Positions 37,582 through 46,218 of a stretch of DNA of 64,000 bases are shown piece by piece. A program made the translations under genes and the position numbers. The notes beneath the pieces were generated by a model. That model did not search any database, was not told the DNA's origin, and saw nothing but the letters and a program-made list of their open reading frames with translations. Source of the stretch: Gammaproteobacteria bacterium. Lineage in GTDB: Bacteria; Pseudomonadota; Gammaproteobacteria; Pseudomonadales; Azotimanducaceae. The stretch covers positions 1 to 64,000 of the forward strand of contig VXLL01000028.1 in the NCBI GenBank assembly GCA_009841615.1. Direction: 5' to 3'. Each line of letters opens with the position of its first letter. The stretch's first letter is position 1.

Positions 37582-38619
37582 GTGGTCATAGCCGCTATTC
37601 TCTATCTACTTTTACTCAGCGTTGTTTCATTTAACGTGATGCACGCATTGGAGTGGCCAATTCTGTTTGCTTTCGTTCCCATCTTACTGTTAATTGCAAC
37701 AGTGGGAGGGATTTACCTGTGGCAAAAATCAAAGCGATTACTTCTTCAAACCTTGAGTTATGTCGGCATGTTCGGTCTTACGGTCGTCGCGTTGACCTTC
37801 GCGATCCCGGGCTACGAGATCATTTTTGAAGGCGAGAGTAGCGCTTGGACGACGCGTTTGACCCCTATGTTTGTCGCCGCGATTGCGTTGTATATTTCCG
37901 GACTATGGATTGCCGCCGCCGCGATCAATCAGGCCGACGCCTTGGAATGGTTAGCTAAATTTCTCGGGGGACCCAGTATCTATCTAACGATGGTTAGCGC
38001 TTTAGTCCTTTGTACTGGCTCAATGCTAGCACTTGAATGGTTAGGTGAGACTTACGAAAACACAACCACTATCACTAATCGATTCCTTGATCGAGGAATA
38101 ATCCCGCCGCTAACACTCTTCATGTTTTTCTGGGGAATCCTGTTACTCTTAAGCAAGTGGTGGAATGCTATGTTTTTGCGCTGGTCGGTGGCTCAATGGG
38201 GACGAGGCACTCCTGTGAGAGTGAACTCCAACATTGATCGAGTGCGTAACGTGGTCAAAGATGCTACTCGCTTAGAAGACCAGCTCAATTTCTTGTGGCG
38301 ACGCCACAACGAATCCTATCTCCTCCCTCGCTATATAAATTACGCGACTCCTGTTCTTGGTTTTATCGGAACCGTACTCGGCATCTCACTCGCTGCGGAT
38401 GGAATTCGGGGTATCATTGCTTCAGACAGTGGACTCAGCGGACTCTCCACCGAACTGGGCGATGCTATCTCACCACTTGGGATTGCGTTCGACACCACCT
38501 TGATCGCACTCTCACTCAGTGTTGGGCTGGCGTTAGTACTCGCGTTGGTACAACGGGGGGAAGAACGCACACTTACGATTTTGGAAAGATACCTCCGCGA
38601 CAATATACGTGTTTATTGA
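37582..38619 (+). CDS. MotA/TolQ/ExbB-type proton channel subunit
   Basis: 345 residues from GTG 37582 with AAGGAG upstream. Six or so N-terminal hydrophobic spans (to about residue 205), a cytoplasmic segment, then the conserved pair of pore helices: YATPVLGFIGTVLGISLA and LGIAFDTTLIALSLSVGLAL. The 'P-x-x-GxxGTVxG' and 'A-x-x-TTLIAL' motifs define the MotA_ExbB family. It is longer at the N-terminus than TolQ or ExbB. First gene of a four-gene overlapping operon with two single-span partners. Confidence 0.85.
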   Translation: MVIAAILYLLLLSVVSFNVMHALEWPILFAFVPILLLIATVGGIYLWQKSKRLLLQTLSYVGMFGLTVVALTFAIPGYEIIFEGESSAWTTRLTPMFVAAIALYISGLWIAAAAINQADALEWLAKFLGGPSIYLTMVSALVLCTGSMLALEWLGETYENTTTITNRFLDRGIIPPLTLFMFFWGILLLLSKWWNAMFLRWSVAQWGRGTPVRVNSNIDRVRNVVKDATRLEDQLNFLWRRHNESYLLPRYINYATPVLGFIGTVLGISLAADGIRGIIASDSGLSGLSTELGDAISPLGIAFDTTLIALSLSVGLALVLALVQRGEERTLTILERYLRDNIRVY

Positions 38620-39166
38620 CTCTAGCACTTCTAGCAGTTCCGACGCTTCAAACGTCAGACCTAGTAGTGAACAACAGGAAGAAAATAGTGCGCCGATGAT
38701 GGCGGTGTTCGGAGGCATGTTCGCGCTGATGCTAGTCTTTTTGTTGGTGGTGAATGTAGTGTCCCAAGCCGCGATACGAGAACGGCTGAAAGAAAGCACC
38801 GAGGAAGGAAACTTTCGGATTGAACGCGAAGACGGTAGTTCTGGGTATTCAATCATTGTGTTTCCAGAGTCGATACGAATCGTTGAGACTGCCGAAGGCG
38901 TTGATCGTGGCTCAATATGCAATGCTGGCAGTGCATATCGCAACTATGCGCAAAGAGTCTACAAACAACAAGGTGATCAACTCCTGTTTTTTATTACGGA
39001 AGGCAGCGTTCCAACGATGGCGGAAGCTAGAAACTGCCTAAGATCAATGTGGCCCGATCAAACCATCAGCATCGGTTGGGTCATCACTGACAATGAGTTC
39101 CTCAAGTCAGTTATGCTTGACGAAATCCCCGATTACATAAAAGAACACGCAGACCGTAGTCTATGA
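38609..39166 (+). CDS. Single-span partner protein of the ExbB-like channel (no membrane Asp)
   Basis: 185 residues, GTG start overlapping the channel gene by 11 bases. A Ser/Glu-rich cytoplasmic tail (residues 1-28), one transmembrane helix (about 30-50, MMAVFGGMFALMLVFLLVV), then a periplasmic domain of about 130 residues with two Cys (in SICNAG and ARNCLRS). The layout is that of MotB, TolR or ExbD, but the helix lacks the protonatable Asp. The periplasmic part has no OmpA peptidoglycan motif that I can see. The next gene overlaps by ATGA. Confidence 0.75.
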   Translation: MFIDSSTSSSSDASNVRPSSEQQEENSAPMMAVFGGMFALMLVFLLVVNVVSQAAIRERLKESTEEGNFRIEREDGSSGYSIIVFPESIRIVETAEGVDRGSICNAGSAYRNYAQRVYKQQGDQLLFFITEGSVPTMAEARNCLRSMWPDQTISIGWVITDNEFLKSVMLDEIPDYIKEHADRSL

Positions 39167-40896
39167 GTTCGCCAGCCTCACGTATTCCAAATTTTGCCGG
39201 GATCGCTTTGGTCGACATACTCGCAAACGGAGTTGCTGTGTTGATTATCGTAATTGTGATCAGCATTGCTGTACGCGCGGAAAAGGAAGAAAGGTATACC
39301 GAAAAAGTTCAAGAAATAGCGACCGTAATGACGAGGGAATTCAGCATTTCCTTGGTCCTAAATAAGTTGGCAGCGAGCCCACCCGCACAACTGCACGATT
39401 ACGAAACCGCGCAGATTGATCAAATCTGGCACCCCGAAGTCATGCCAGTATTGGAGTTTCATCGAACTTTAGTGCGCGATCCATACTCAGGTACTGTTTG
39501 GACGCGCGAACAACTCTTAGAAACACCGAACACTCTAGATCTATTCCTAGAGGCATTGAATGAATCGGCGCGACGTAGTATTCGAGGAGACATTTACGAT
39601 GTAGGTACCTACTATCTAGTGATGTCTATTCTGAAGGACCACGACTTAAACATATGGCACTGGCACTTTATTGGTGGTTCTGGCGGATTGGCTGGCTCAG
39701 GGTCGGCTGCCGATTGTCCGCCAGGAGTAAGCTTCGAAGACTGTGCCCGGTTAGAAGGAGCAAACTTGGCAGAGTTACCAGGTTTACCTGAATTAGAGGG
39801 TTGGATCGGCGGTAATACGAACGACCAAGAGGATACGGACGATGCATTGACCCCGAGTTGGCCACCGGAAGACGATGCCACCAGCCAGCCTACGGAACCG
39901 ACAAACAACGCAACAGTTACCAATCCTGATGTTCCTGAAGGATCTAGCCTCGGTCAAGACTCGCCAGTTGATCGCTTCGATCCCAGTGCAATGGGGAGTT
40001 TTCCAACTGCTCGTTCGCCGACCCAAGGATCGGCCTCTCCCGGTCAACCTAGTGCCGACGGCAATATGTCCCAGCCTGTTGATAACGAAACGTTTAGCAT
40101 CAGACTGGCCGATCCTGATTCACAAAACCAAAATGGCGAGGGAATCCCACTTGAGTTACCAGACCCAGATCAGATTCTCTACGCAGTATTGATTTTCTTA
40201 ATCGACATACAGAACATGTTGGACGACGGTCAACCGCCAACAAGACTGATTCAAGACTACATGATGCAACTGACAAACAATGTCGAACGTATCGATGCGC
40301 TACCTGATGAAGACTATGCGATCGTAGAGAGCTTGTTACAGAGCTTGCTGACCTATTCGGGAACAGTCGATGAAGACACGCCTCTCGAACCTCTGGAGGT
40401 AAACCACAACGCTGTTGACGACCTTGACTACGCTCAGATTAAAGTCGTACCAAACCGCTTACTTTATGATGTCGAAGTACTTACGGACAAATCGCAAACT
40501 GATTTGTCGTCGCAAACTGCCTTTCTAAGATTGAGTTTGAATAAGTATCCTGATGTTTGGGAAGGGCTCCAAGTTGATCTGCACCGCGGAGCCGTATTGC
40601 TGATGCCAGAATCCGACACCCCCACGTCAGAATTTTCGTGGCGCGCTGTCGCTTTTGTTTCCATGAGCTTGAATGACATCATTGTTGGATTTGTGTATGG
40701 TGCTATCGACGAGTACGGACTACTTGCGGTTGAAGCGGACAGCAACAGAATATACGTCGGCGCGCAAGAAATAACTCCTGCTACCGAGGGCTGGTTCTTC
40801 GGTGTGAAAACTTGGCTAGTGACGCTGTACGTTCTACTCGCGCTCGCTGTGGGAGCAATTTTGATTTTCTGGCGTCCGGGATTGCGCCGCGCCTGA
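39163..40896 (+). CDS. ExbD/TolR-like partner with membrane Asp and large periplasmic region
   Basis: 577 residues. Helix 1 (about residues 14-38) is ALVDILANGVAVLIIVIVIS, with Asp18 at the position of the proton-carrying Asp of ExbD/TolR/MotB. Periplasmic residues 39-545 include a Pro/Thr/Ser/Asn-rich, low-complexity linker (about 225-315). A second helix (about 548-570) and a basic RPGLRRA tail end the protein. TGATG couples its stop to the next gene. The size and the second C-terminal helix are unlike known ExbD proteins. Confidence 0.75.
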   Translation: MSSPASRIPNFAGIALVDILANGVAVLIIVIVISIAVRAEKEERYTEKVQEIATVMTREFSISLVLNKLAASPPAQLHDYETAQIDQIWHPEVMPVLEFHRTLVRDPYSGTVWTREQLLETPNTLDLFLEALNESARRSIRGDIYDVGTYYLVMSILKDHDLNIWHWHFIGGSGGLAGSGSAADCPPGVSFEDCARLEGANLAELPGLPELEGWIGGNTNDQEDTDDALTPSWPPEDDATSQPTEPTNNATVTNPDVPEGSSLGQDSPVDRFDPSAMGSFPTARSPTQGSASPGQPSADGNMSQPVDNETFSIRLADPDSQNQNGEGIPLELPDPDQILYAVLIFLIDIQNMLDDGQPPTRLIQDYMMQLTNNVERIDALPDEDYAIVESLLQSLLTYSGTVDEDTPLEPLEVNHNAVDDLDYAQIKVVPNRLLYDVEVLTDKSQTDLSSQTAFLRLSLNKYPDVWEGLQVDLHRGAVLLMPESDTPTSEFSWRAVAFVSMSLNDIIVGFVYGAIDEYGLLAVEADSNRIYVGAQEITPATEGWFFGVKTWLVTLYVLLALAVGAILIFWRPGLRRA

Positions 40897-42473
40897 TGTC
40901 ATGGCGGATTCCAATCGTAGTGCTCGCACTGCTAATTTTCGCCCTGCTGACAGTCACTTTACTCAACATTGGACGAACCGACATTGATGCCCTTCGGGTC
41001 TCTTTAGGACTCGAACTAAGCGAGGATGAAACCGCCCAATACATTGATGACAGAGTTCTTGCGGCTCTGGAGACTGGTGCGCTAAACAATGAACTCCGGC
41101 TACGCTTACAAAGACCACAACGAACCGTCGCAATTGATACGTTTCGTATCGATAACTGTGAAGTAACACAAGAAAATTACGAACGCTTCGTTCATTGGTT
41201 CACACCAATCTTAACGAGTGGTGCGCGTGAGCCTCCCCAATGGCTCTGGTCGCTGTCAACTGGACATCGCACCGCGGGTCGACTCAATTCCCCCGCTAGC
41301 GGGGTCACCCATGCCGGCGCGACACAATACTGTTATGAGGTTGGCGGACGATTACCCACGTCAGAAGAATTAGAAATTGCTGCGCGCGGTACGGAAGGAC
41401 GACTCTATCCTTGGGGAAACGACTGGCTCAGTTCCCCTTGGCCGTACCTGGAACCGGATCGGAACGCGCAACAAACCTGCGGGAAATTTCCTGAGTCCGA
41501 CACGCCAAATGGTGTGCACGACTTAGCGAACAACGTCATGGAATGGACCTCCGGAACCTCAGCCCCAGCGTTACTTAGTCGTGAGGGCTACGTACCGGTT
41601 CACGGCGCTCCTACAGTACGCACCCGAGCACGAGATCTCTATGCGTTAAGTGCAGCATGGCTGGAAATCAGCCCGGACGTACAAAGTCATCACTTGGGGT
41701 TTCGTTGTGTTTACGACGAACCACCTATGCGCATCCTCCCCTGGAACGCATTTCTTGGTCGCACTACGACTATTAGAGGTGGTGTATATCAAGTAGGAAT
41801 TACGTCAGACGCGATAGTCACTCATTTTGTCACCAAGATTCCCGAATACGCCGAAATACCCATTCAAAAACTTGTACGATCAACCAAGCAGTTCTCACAG
41901 AAAATACGCATTGACCGATGCGAGGTCAGCCGAGAAGACTATGCCGAGTTTCTTAAAGACCCGCTGGTAAACATGGGACTGTATCGCAACACTGATGAGC
42001 CGTCCGGACACTCCTACGAACCACTGAATTGGGAACTTCAAAAGAAGAATCCTGAGTACCCAGTCACCGGTGTTAGTTGGTGGTCGGCAGACGCTTTCGC
42101 CCGTTGGTCGGGCGGACGCTTGCCCACTGCTGAAGAGTGGCGCGCCGTTGCTGCAGGACCTGAAGGACGACTCTATCCGTGGGGAGATCGTTACGAGACT
42201 GGATTCGCGGCAACCGGCGACGACGAGAACGGGAAACTAGTGATCTGTGACAATGACAACTTAGATCAAACATCGACCGGCATTCGCCACCTTGCAGGAA
42301 ACGTGTCCGAATGGACTCGCTCCGTAACGGTTGATCGAGGCGCGATTACTATGTGGGTGCAAGGTGGCAACTGGATACTCCCCGGCGTCGTAACAAGCCA
42401 GACTATTTTTGGTCGCAAGGTAACCTTGAATCACCGCTCGGAAACGATTGGCTTTCGAGTCGTATACGACTGA
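40896..42473 (+). CDS. Membrane-anchored protein with two FGE-sulfatase (SUMF1-like) domains
   Basis: 525 residues from ATG 40896, overlapping the previous stop (TGATG); an in-frame ATG at 40812 lies inside the previous gene. One N-terminal helix (about residues 5-24) anchors it, and the rest is periplasmic. Domain 1 (about 75-278) has 'IDNCEVTQENYERF', 'GGRLPTSEELEIAARG', 'LYPWGN' and NNVMEWTSG. Domain 2 (about 340-525) repeats them as 'IDRCEVSREDYAEF', 'GGRLPTAEEWRAVAAG', 'YPWGD' and NVSEWTRS. The catalytic Cys pair of true formylglycine-generating enzymes is not evident in the C-terminal segment, so a binding or structural role is likely. Confidence 0.85.
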   Translation: MSWRIPIVVLALLIFALLTVTLLNIGRTDIDALRVSLGLELSEDETAQYIDDRVLAALETGALNNELRLRLQRPQRTVAIDTFRIDNCEVTQENYERFVHWFTPILTSGAREPPQWLWSLSTGHRTAGRLNSPASGVTHAGATQYCYEVGGRLPTSEELEIAARGTEGRLYPWGNDWLSSPWPYLEPDRNAQQTCGKFPESDTPNGVHDLANNVMEWTSGTSAPALLSREGYVPVHGAPTVRTRARDLYALSAAWLEISPDVQSHHLGFRCVYDEPPMRILPWNAFLGRTTTIRGGVYQVGITSDAIVTHFVTKIPEYAEIPIQKLVRSTKQFSQKIRIDRCEVSREDYAEFLKDPLVNMGLYRNTDEPSGHSYEPLNWELQKKNPEYPVTGVSWWSADAFARWSGGRLPTAEEWRAVAAGPEGRLYPWGDRYETGFAATGDDENGKLVICDNDNLDQTSTGIRHLAGNVSEWTRSVTVDRGAITMWVQGGNWILPGVVTSQTIFGRKVTLNHRSETIGFRVVYD

Positions 42474-42845
42474 AGTACTAAACAACTTTACCCCGTAGGA
42501 TTTCCGGTACATTTCGATACACCTTGTTGGTGTTACCGAGACGACTTGTTGCAAGAAACACAAGATGCGTGCTACTTTTCTCAGTGGAAAAAGGGTAAAA
42601 TATTCCTACACTATGCACGCATGATGCGCGAGCGACTTCGTCCACTAAGAACGAAGTTGGCCCAATATTCGATTGGATTAAGGGTGAGCAAGTTGAACGT
42701 GCGATTCTCGAACGGTGCCATTTGGGCTGCCAGATCGAGGGTCAAACCTGAATGTACATTTCTGTTTGCAGAAGTGTGTGTCGAGGAGAATTCATGTACG
42801 TCAGTGCTCGACTGACTACTAATTTTTAATGAGGAACAATAGGTC
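42474..42845. other. Intergenic region before the TonB-dependent receptor
   Basis: 372 bases with no supported gene. The only open frame (about 42546-42815) lacks a ribosome site and recognisable features. GAGGA lies a short way before the receptor ATG. No clear promoter or riboswitch seen. Confidence 0.5.
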
Positions 42846-45800
42846 ATGTTTCGACAAAAGAGATTAATACCCAACATCATTTGGTTTCTGACGCTGCTCA
42901 GTCTTCCGTTTGCGACCTTGGCATTTGGCCAAGATGACGACGACGACGATGATGAGCAAGAAGAAGAAGAGGAATCCACACTAGCAGACGAGGAGATGGA
43001 TGAAGTCGTCGTAACTGGTTCGCGACTCATACGAACTACTTACAACAACATTTCTCCACTTCAAATAATCGATACGGAATACGAGCGAGAAGCTGGTCTG
43101 GTAGACTCCGCGGAGATTCTTCAGAAAGCAACTCAAGCACAAGGCCAACAAATCGACTTAACCTATACAGGTTATGTTTTGGACAACGGTCCGGCCGCAT
43201 CAACGATTTCGTTGCGCGGGCTCGGTGCTTCAAGATCTCTCGTGCTTATCAATGGACGCCGATTAGCACCTGCTGGTGTTGAAGGTGCACCTAGCACACC
43301 AGATCTGAATTTGATACCTGGTGCATTAGTGCAGCAGTACGAACTCTTACTCGATGGCGCAAGTTCCGTATATGGATCCGATGCTGTTGCTGGCGTGGTA
43401 AACGTCATTCTGGTTAAACACTTTGATGGACTTGAAGTCAACTTTTTCGGCGACATGGACCAGTTTAGTGGTAAGTCTAGTAGCAACTTAGCCCTTAAGT
43501 GGGGCCAAAACTATGATCGAGGTTTCTACGGACTGGCTTTGAACTATGACTTCAGCGAAGCGGTGACTCGCGCTGACTCTCCCCATTACGAAGGTTGTTC
43601 GCATGATGCAGAAATTGATCAAAATGGCGTAATTCGTAAAAAGAGCCAGTGGTTTGAGTACTTTTACGGTATGGAATGGGATGACTGCGGCTACTCTGGC
43701 CTCCAAGGCGCATGGGTGACCTCCGTCCCGTTCGGCCCCTTGTTCTATACTCCTGGACGATCAAACGGTGGCTGGCGAGATTTCTCAATATCGAGAATTC
43801 GTTTGGGCGGACAATGGTTCTGGTCCGATGAAGATGGCGACGGTTTCAACGACGTGACATGGCGCGACTATGCACCGGACGCGAATGAGCAGTTTGCCAC
43901 ACTGTACCCAGAATTTCGTCGACTAAACTTCATGTCCTACGGCGAATACACGTTTGACGGCGCTGCCAACGTGACACCGTTCTACGAGTTTACTTACGGA
44001 TCACGAGAATCGGAACACAACGGTGGTGGCTACCAAGTATTCCCGACCGTAAATCCTTTAAATCCATTTAACCCTTGCAACCCACTTGGGGCGGGTGTAG
44101 ATTGTGGTTTAGCGATCAACGAGTTTTTTGCTAAGCAATCATTTCGGGACATGGTCATAGAAGCGTTTGGTTGTGACCCCGGTCCTGGTGGTTCGTGTGA
44201 CCTATCTCGAGGACCCTTAGGTCCTGTCTCAGTGCAACCAGTCGTTGTCATTGAAGGAGATCGAAACATCACCACGGTTGAAGTTGCACAAACCCGCATG
44301 GTTGGTGGGCTGCGTTTTGACATGCCTTGGCTCACCTGGGGAGCTCGACGCGGTTGGACTGGCGAATTCTTCGTCTCTTTTACCGATTCCACTGGAAGTA
44401 CTTTCCGCGAAGGAATACATGAAGACCGTATGGCGTTCGCACTTGGTAATTTTTCATTTCAAGGTATTCCTTGTGACGCCGCTCCTGGCGCACCTATTGA
44501 CCCAGATGACATGGCAGGTTGCGTCCCCGTCAACTTGTTTGCACCTAGTGTCATGGACTTTGATCATCAAGGAAATTTCGCCACACAAGCGGAACGAGAT
44601 TACTTGTTTGTTACACGTGAATTCGATACGACGATTGAACAAACGTTAGTGTCGTACTACATGACGGGGAACATCTACGACCTTCAAGGTGGGACTGTTG
44701 CTGCCGGCTTCGGTGCGGAATGGCGGAAAGATGAAATCGACTCGATTCCCAACCAAGTTGCTGCGGACGGCAAGTTCATTCACTTTTCTGCTGACCAAGG
44801 CGCTGCAGGCTCAAAAACTGTACAGGAAGCGTTTGGCGAAATCGAATTCCCAATAATTGGCAATATGAACTTCGCGAACGAATTGACAGTGAACCTATCC
44901 ACGCGATATACAGATGAGGAGTATTCAGGTGACGCTTGGACTTACTCAACTAAAGTTGCTTGGAGACCTGTTTCTTCTTTATTGATTCGAGGCACAAAGG
45001 GTACTTCTTTCCGAGCTCCAAATTTGCGGGAATTGTTCCTTCGAGCACAGACGGGGTTCTTGAGTGTAGCTGACCCCTGCGTAATTCCAACAGCAGCGAT
45101 CGATCCACTTACTGAAGAATATCTGCCCGATCAAGATCGCCGTGAACCTCACGTTTTAGAAAACTGCCGTAACAACGGTGCTGACCCGTTCGTCATGCGA
45201 GGGTTTACCTCTTACCAGGTGGAAATAGCTGCAGGTGGAGCACTAGATCTCTTACCAGAGACGTCAAAGTCCGAGACTTGGGGCTTTAGCTTCGAACAAC
45301 CGTTCACGAACGCATTCGATTTGGCGATTGGTGGGACCGTTTACGCCTTAAGTATCGATGACACCATTATCGAACCTTCTGCTAGGTTTATCGTGTCAGA
45401 CTGTTATAACAGCGAAACAGGTAATAGTCCTTATTGCCAACGAATCACACGCGATGAAGGTGATGATCCTCGTATGAACTATATTCACCAAGGATTTATC
45501 AATCGCGACAACGAAACCGTGCGGGGGATTGATTTGAATATTGCCTATACGGATACCTTCACAATATTTGATCGACCCATTATTTTCAGCGTCGATTACA
45601 TCACTCACAAGTTGTTGGAGCGATCCGATATTACGATCACGGAAATTGAAGAACGTGATGAAGACGTATCGGAATGGTACTACCCCCGGTATCAACACAG
45701 ACTAACCTTCCGTGCACAATTTAATGACATGCGTTTGAGTTGGAATATCAGAGTGCTTGGACGGCAAGACCAACACGATGACTTTGAAGATTTTTGGGGT

Positions 45801-46091
45801 TCTGTGCCTACTCGTACTGCGGACACATGTCTCGGACCAGATTATGATGATGTCTTGTGTCGCGATATTGGTTCTGCCGATTTCTACTGGTTGCACTCAA
45901 TTTCCTTTTCAATGGCTCGACAAGACTATTACCTCAACGCTGGTATCCGCAACGTCTTTGACGTAGAACCTCCGTTTGTCGATGGTTCTGAAGTGTTCTC
46001 AAGAAGTAACGTACCGATCGGTGCAGGATACGATGTCCTTGGCCGTGCTGCGTTCCTGAGTTTCACTTATCGCCTCGGCGGAATCTTTTAA
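42846..46091 (+). CDS. TonB-dependent outer-membrane receptor
   Basis: 1081 residues. Signal peptide to about residue 28 (LPFATLAFGQ), then a striking acidic run of seven Asp and later five Glu before the TonB box (DEVVVTGSRL). The plug follows with STISLRGLGASRSLVLING and 'LLDGASSVYGSDAVAGVVNV'. The barrel ends with the BAM-type strand FLSFTYRLGGIF. The class is large and the substrate is not predictable; size and plug resemble receptors for peptides, polysaccharides or siderophores. It follows the ExbB-like operon by 372 bases, so an energising link is possible but not shown. Confidence 0.92.
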   Translation: MFRQKRLIPNIIWFLTLLSLPFATLAFGQDDDDDDDEQEEEEESTLADEEMDEVVVTGSRLIRTTYNNISPLQIIDTEYEREAGLVDSAEILQKATQAQGQQIDLTYTGYVLDNGPAASTISLRGLGASRSLVLINGRRLAPAGVEGAPSTPDLNLIPGALVQQYELLLDGASSVYGSDAVAGVVNVILVKHFDGLEVNFFGDMDQFSGKSSSNLALKWGQNYDRGFYGLALNYDFSEAVTRADSPHYEGCSHDAEIDQNGVIRKKSQWFEYFYGMEWDDCGYSGLQGAWVTSVPFGPLFYTPGRSNGGWRDFSISRIRLGGQWFWSDEDGDGFNDVTWRDYAPDANEQFATLYPEFRRLNFMSYGEYTFDGAANVTPFYEFTYGSRESEHNGGGYQVFPTVNPLNPFNPCNPLGAGVDCGLAINEFFAKQSFRDMVIEAFGCDPGPGGSCDLSRGPLGPVSVQPVVVIEGDRNITTVEVAQTRMVGGLRFDMPWLTWGARRGWTGEFFVSFTDSTGSTFREGIHEDRMAFALGNFSFQGIPCDAAPGAPIDPDDMAGCVPVNLFAPSVMDFDHQGNFATQAERDYLFVTREFDTTIEQTLVSYYMTGNIYDLQGGTVAAGFGAEWRKDEIDSIPNQVAADGKFIHFSADQGAAGSKTVQEAFGEIEFPIIGNMNFANELTVNLSTRYTDEEYSGDAWTYSTKVAWRPVSSLLIRGTKGTSFRAPNLRELFLRAQTGFLSVADPCVIPTAAIDPLTEEYLPDQDRREPHVLENCRNNGADPFVMRGFTSYQVEIAAGGALDLLPETSKSETWGFSFEQPFTNAFDLAIGGTVYALSIDDTIIEPSARFIVSDCYNSETGNSPYCQRITRDEGDDPRMNYIHQGFINRDNETVRGIDLNIAYTDTFTIFDRPIIFSVDYITHKLLERSDITITEIEERDEDVSEWYYPRYQHRLTFRAQFNDMRLSWNIRVLGRQDQHDDFEDFWGSVPTRTADTCLGPDYDDVLCRDIGSADFYWLHSISFSMARQDYYLNAGIRNVFDVEPPFVDGSEVFSRSNVPIGAGYDVLGRAAFLSFTYRLGGIF

Positions 46092-46118
46092 GAACTAATT
46101 CGAAAACTAATCTCTTTT

Positions 46119-46157
46119 AAAAAAATCTCGAGGTGCGATGCGCCTCGAGATTTTTTT
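46119..46157 (+). terminator. Rho-independent terminator after the TonB-dependent receptor
   Basis: ATCTCGAGGTGC-GAT-GCGCCTCGAGAT forms a 12-bp stem with one G-U pair, followed by seven T and preceded by seven A, so it may work in both directions. Confidence 0.92.
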
Positions 46158-46218
46158 ATGCTCAGTACCAACGCGGAGTCGTGTCATAACGCGATATCAT
46201 TAGTAATTCAAAAGAAAA

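Noticed and set aside
37582-42473. Zorya-type phage defence system
   Set aside because: A MotA-like protein with membrane partners is present, but there is no OmpA peptidoglycan-binding domain in the partners and no ZorC, ZorD or ZorE gene.
42546-42815. Possible small gene before the TonB-dependent receptor
   Set aside because: No ribosome site, no recognisable features and an amino-acid composition typical of random frames.
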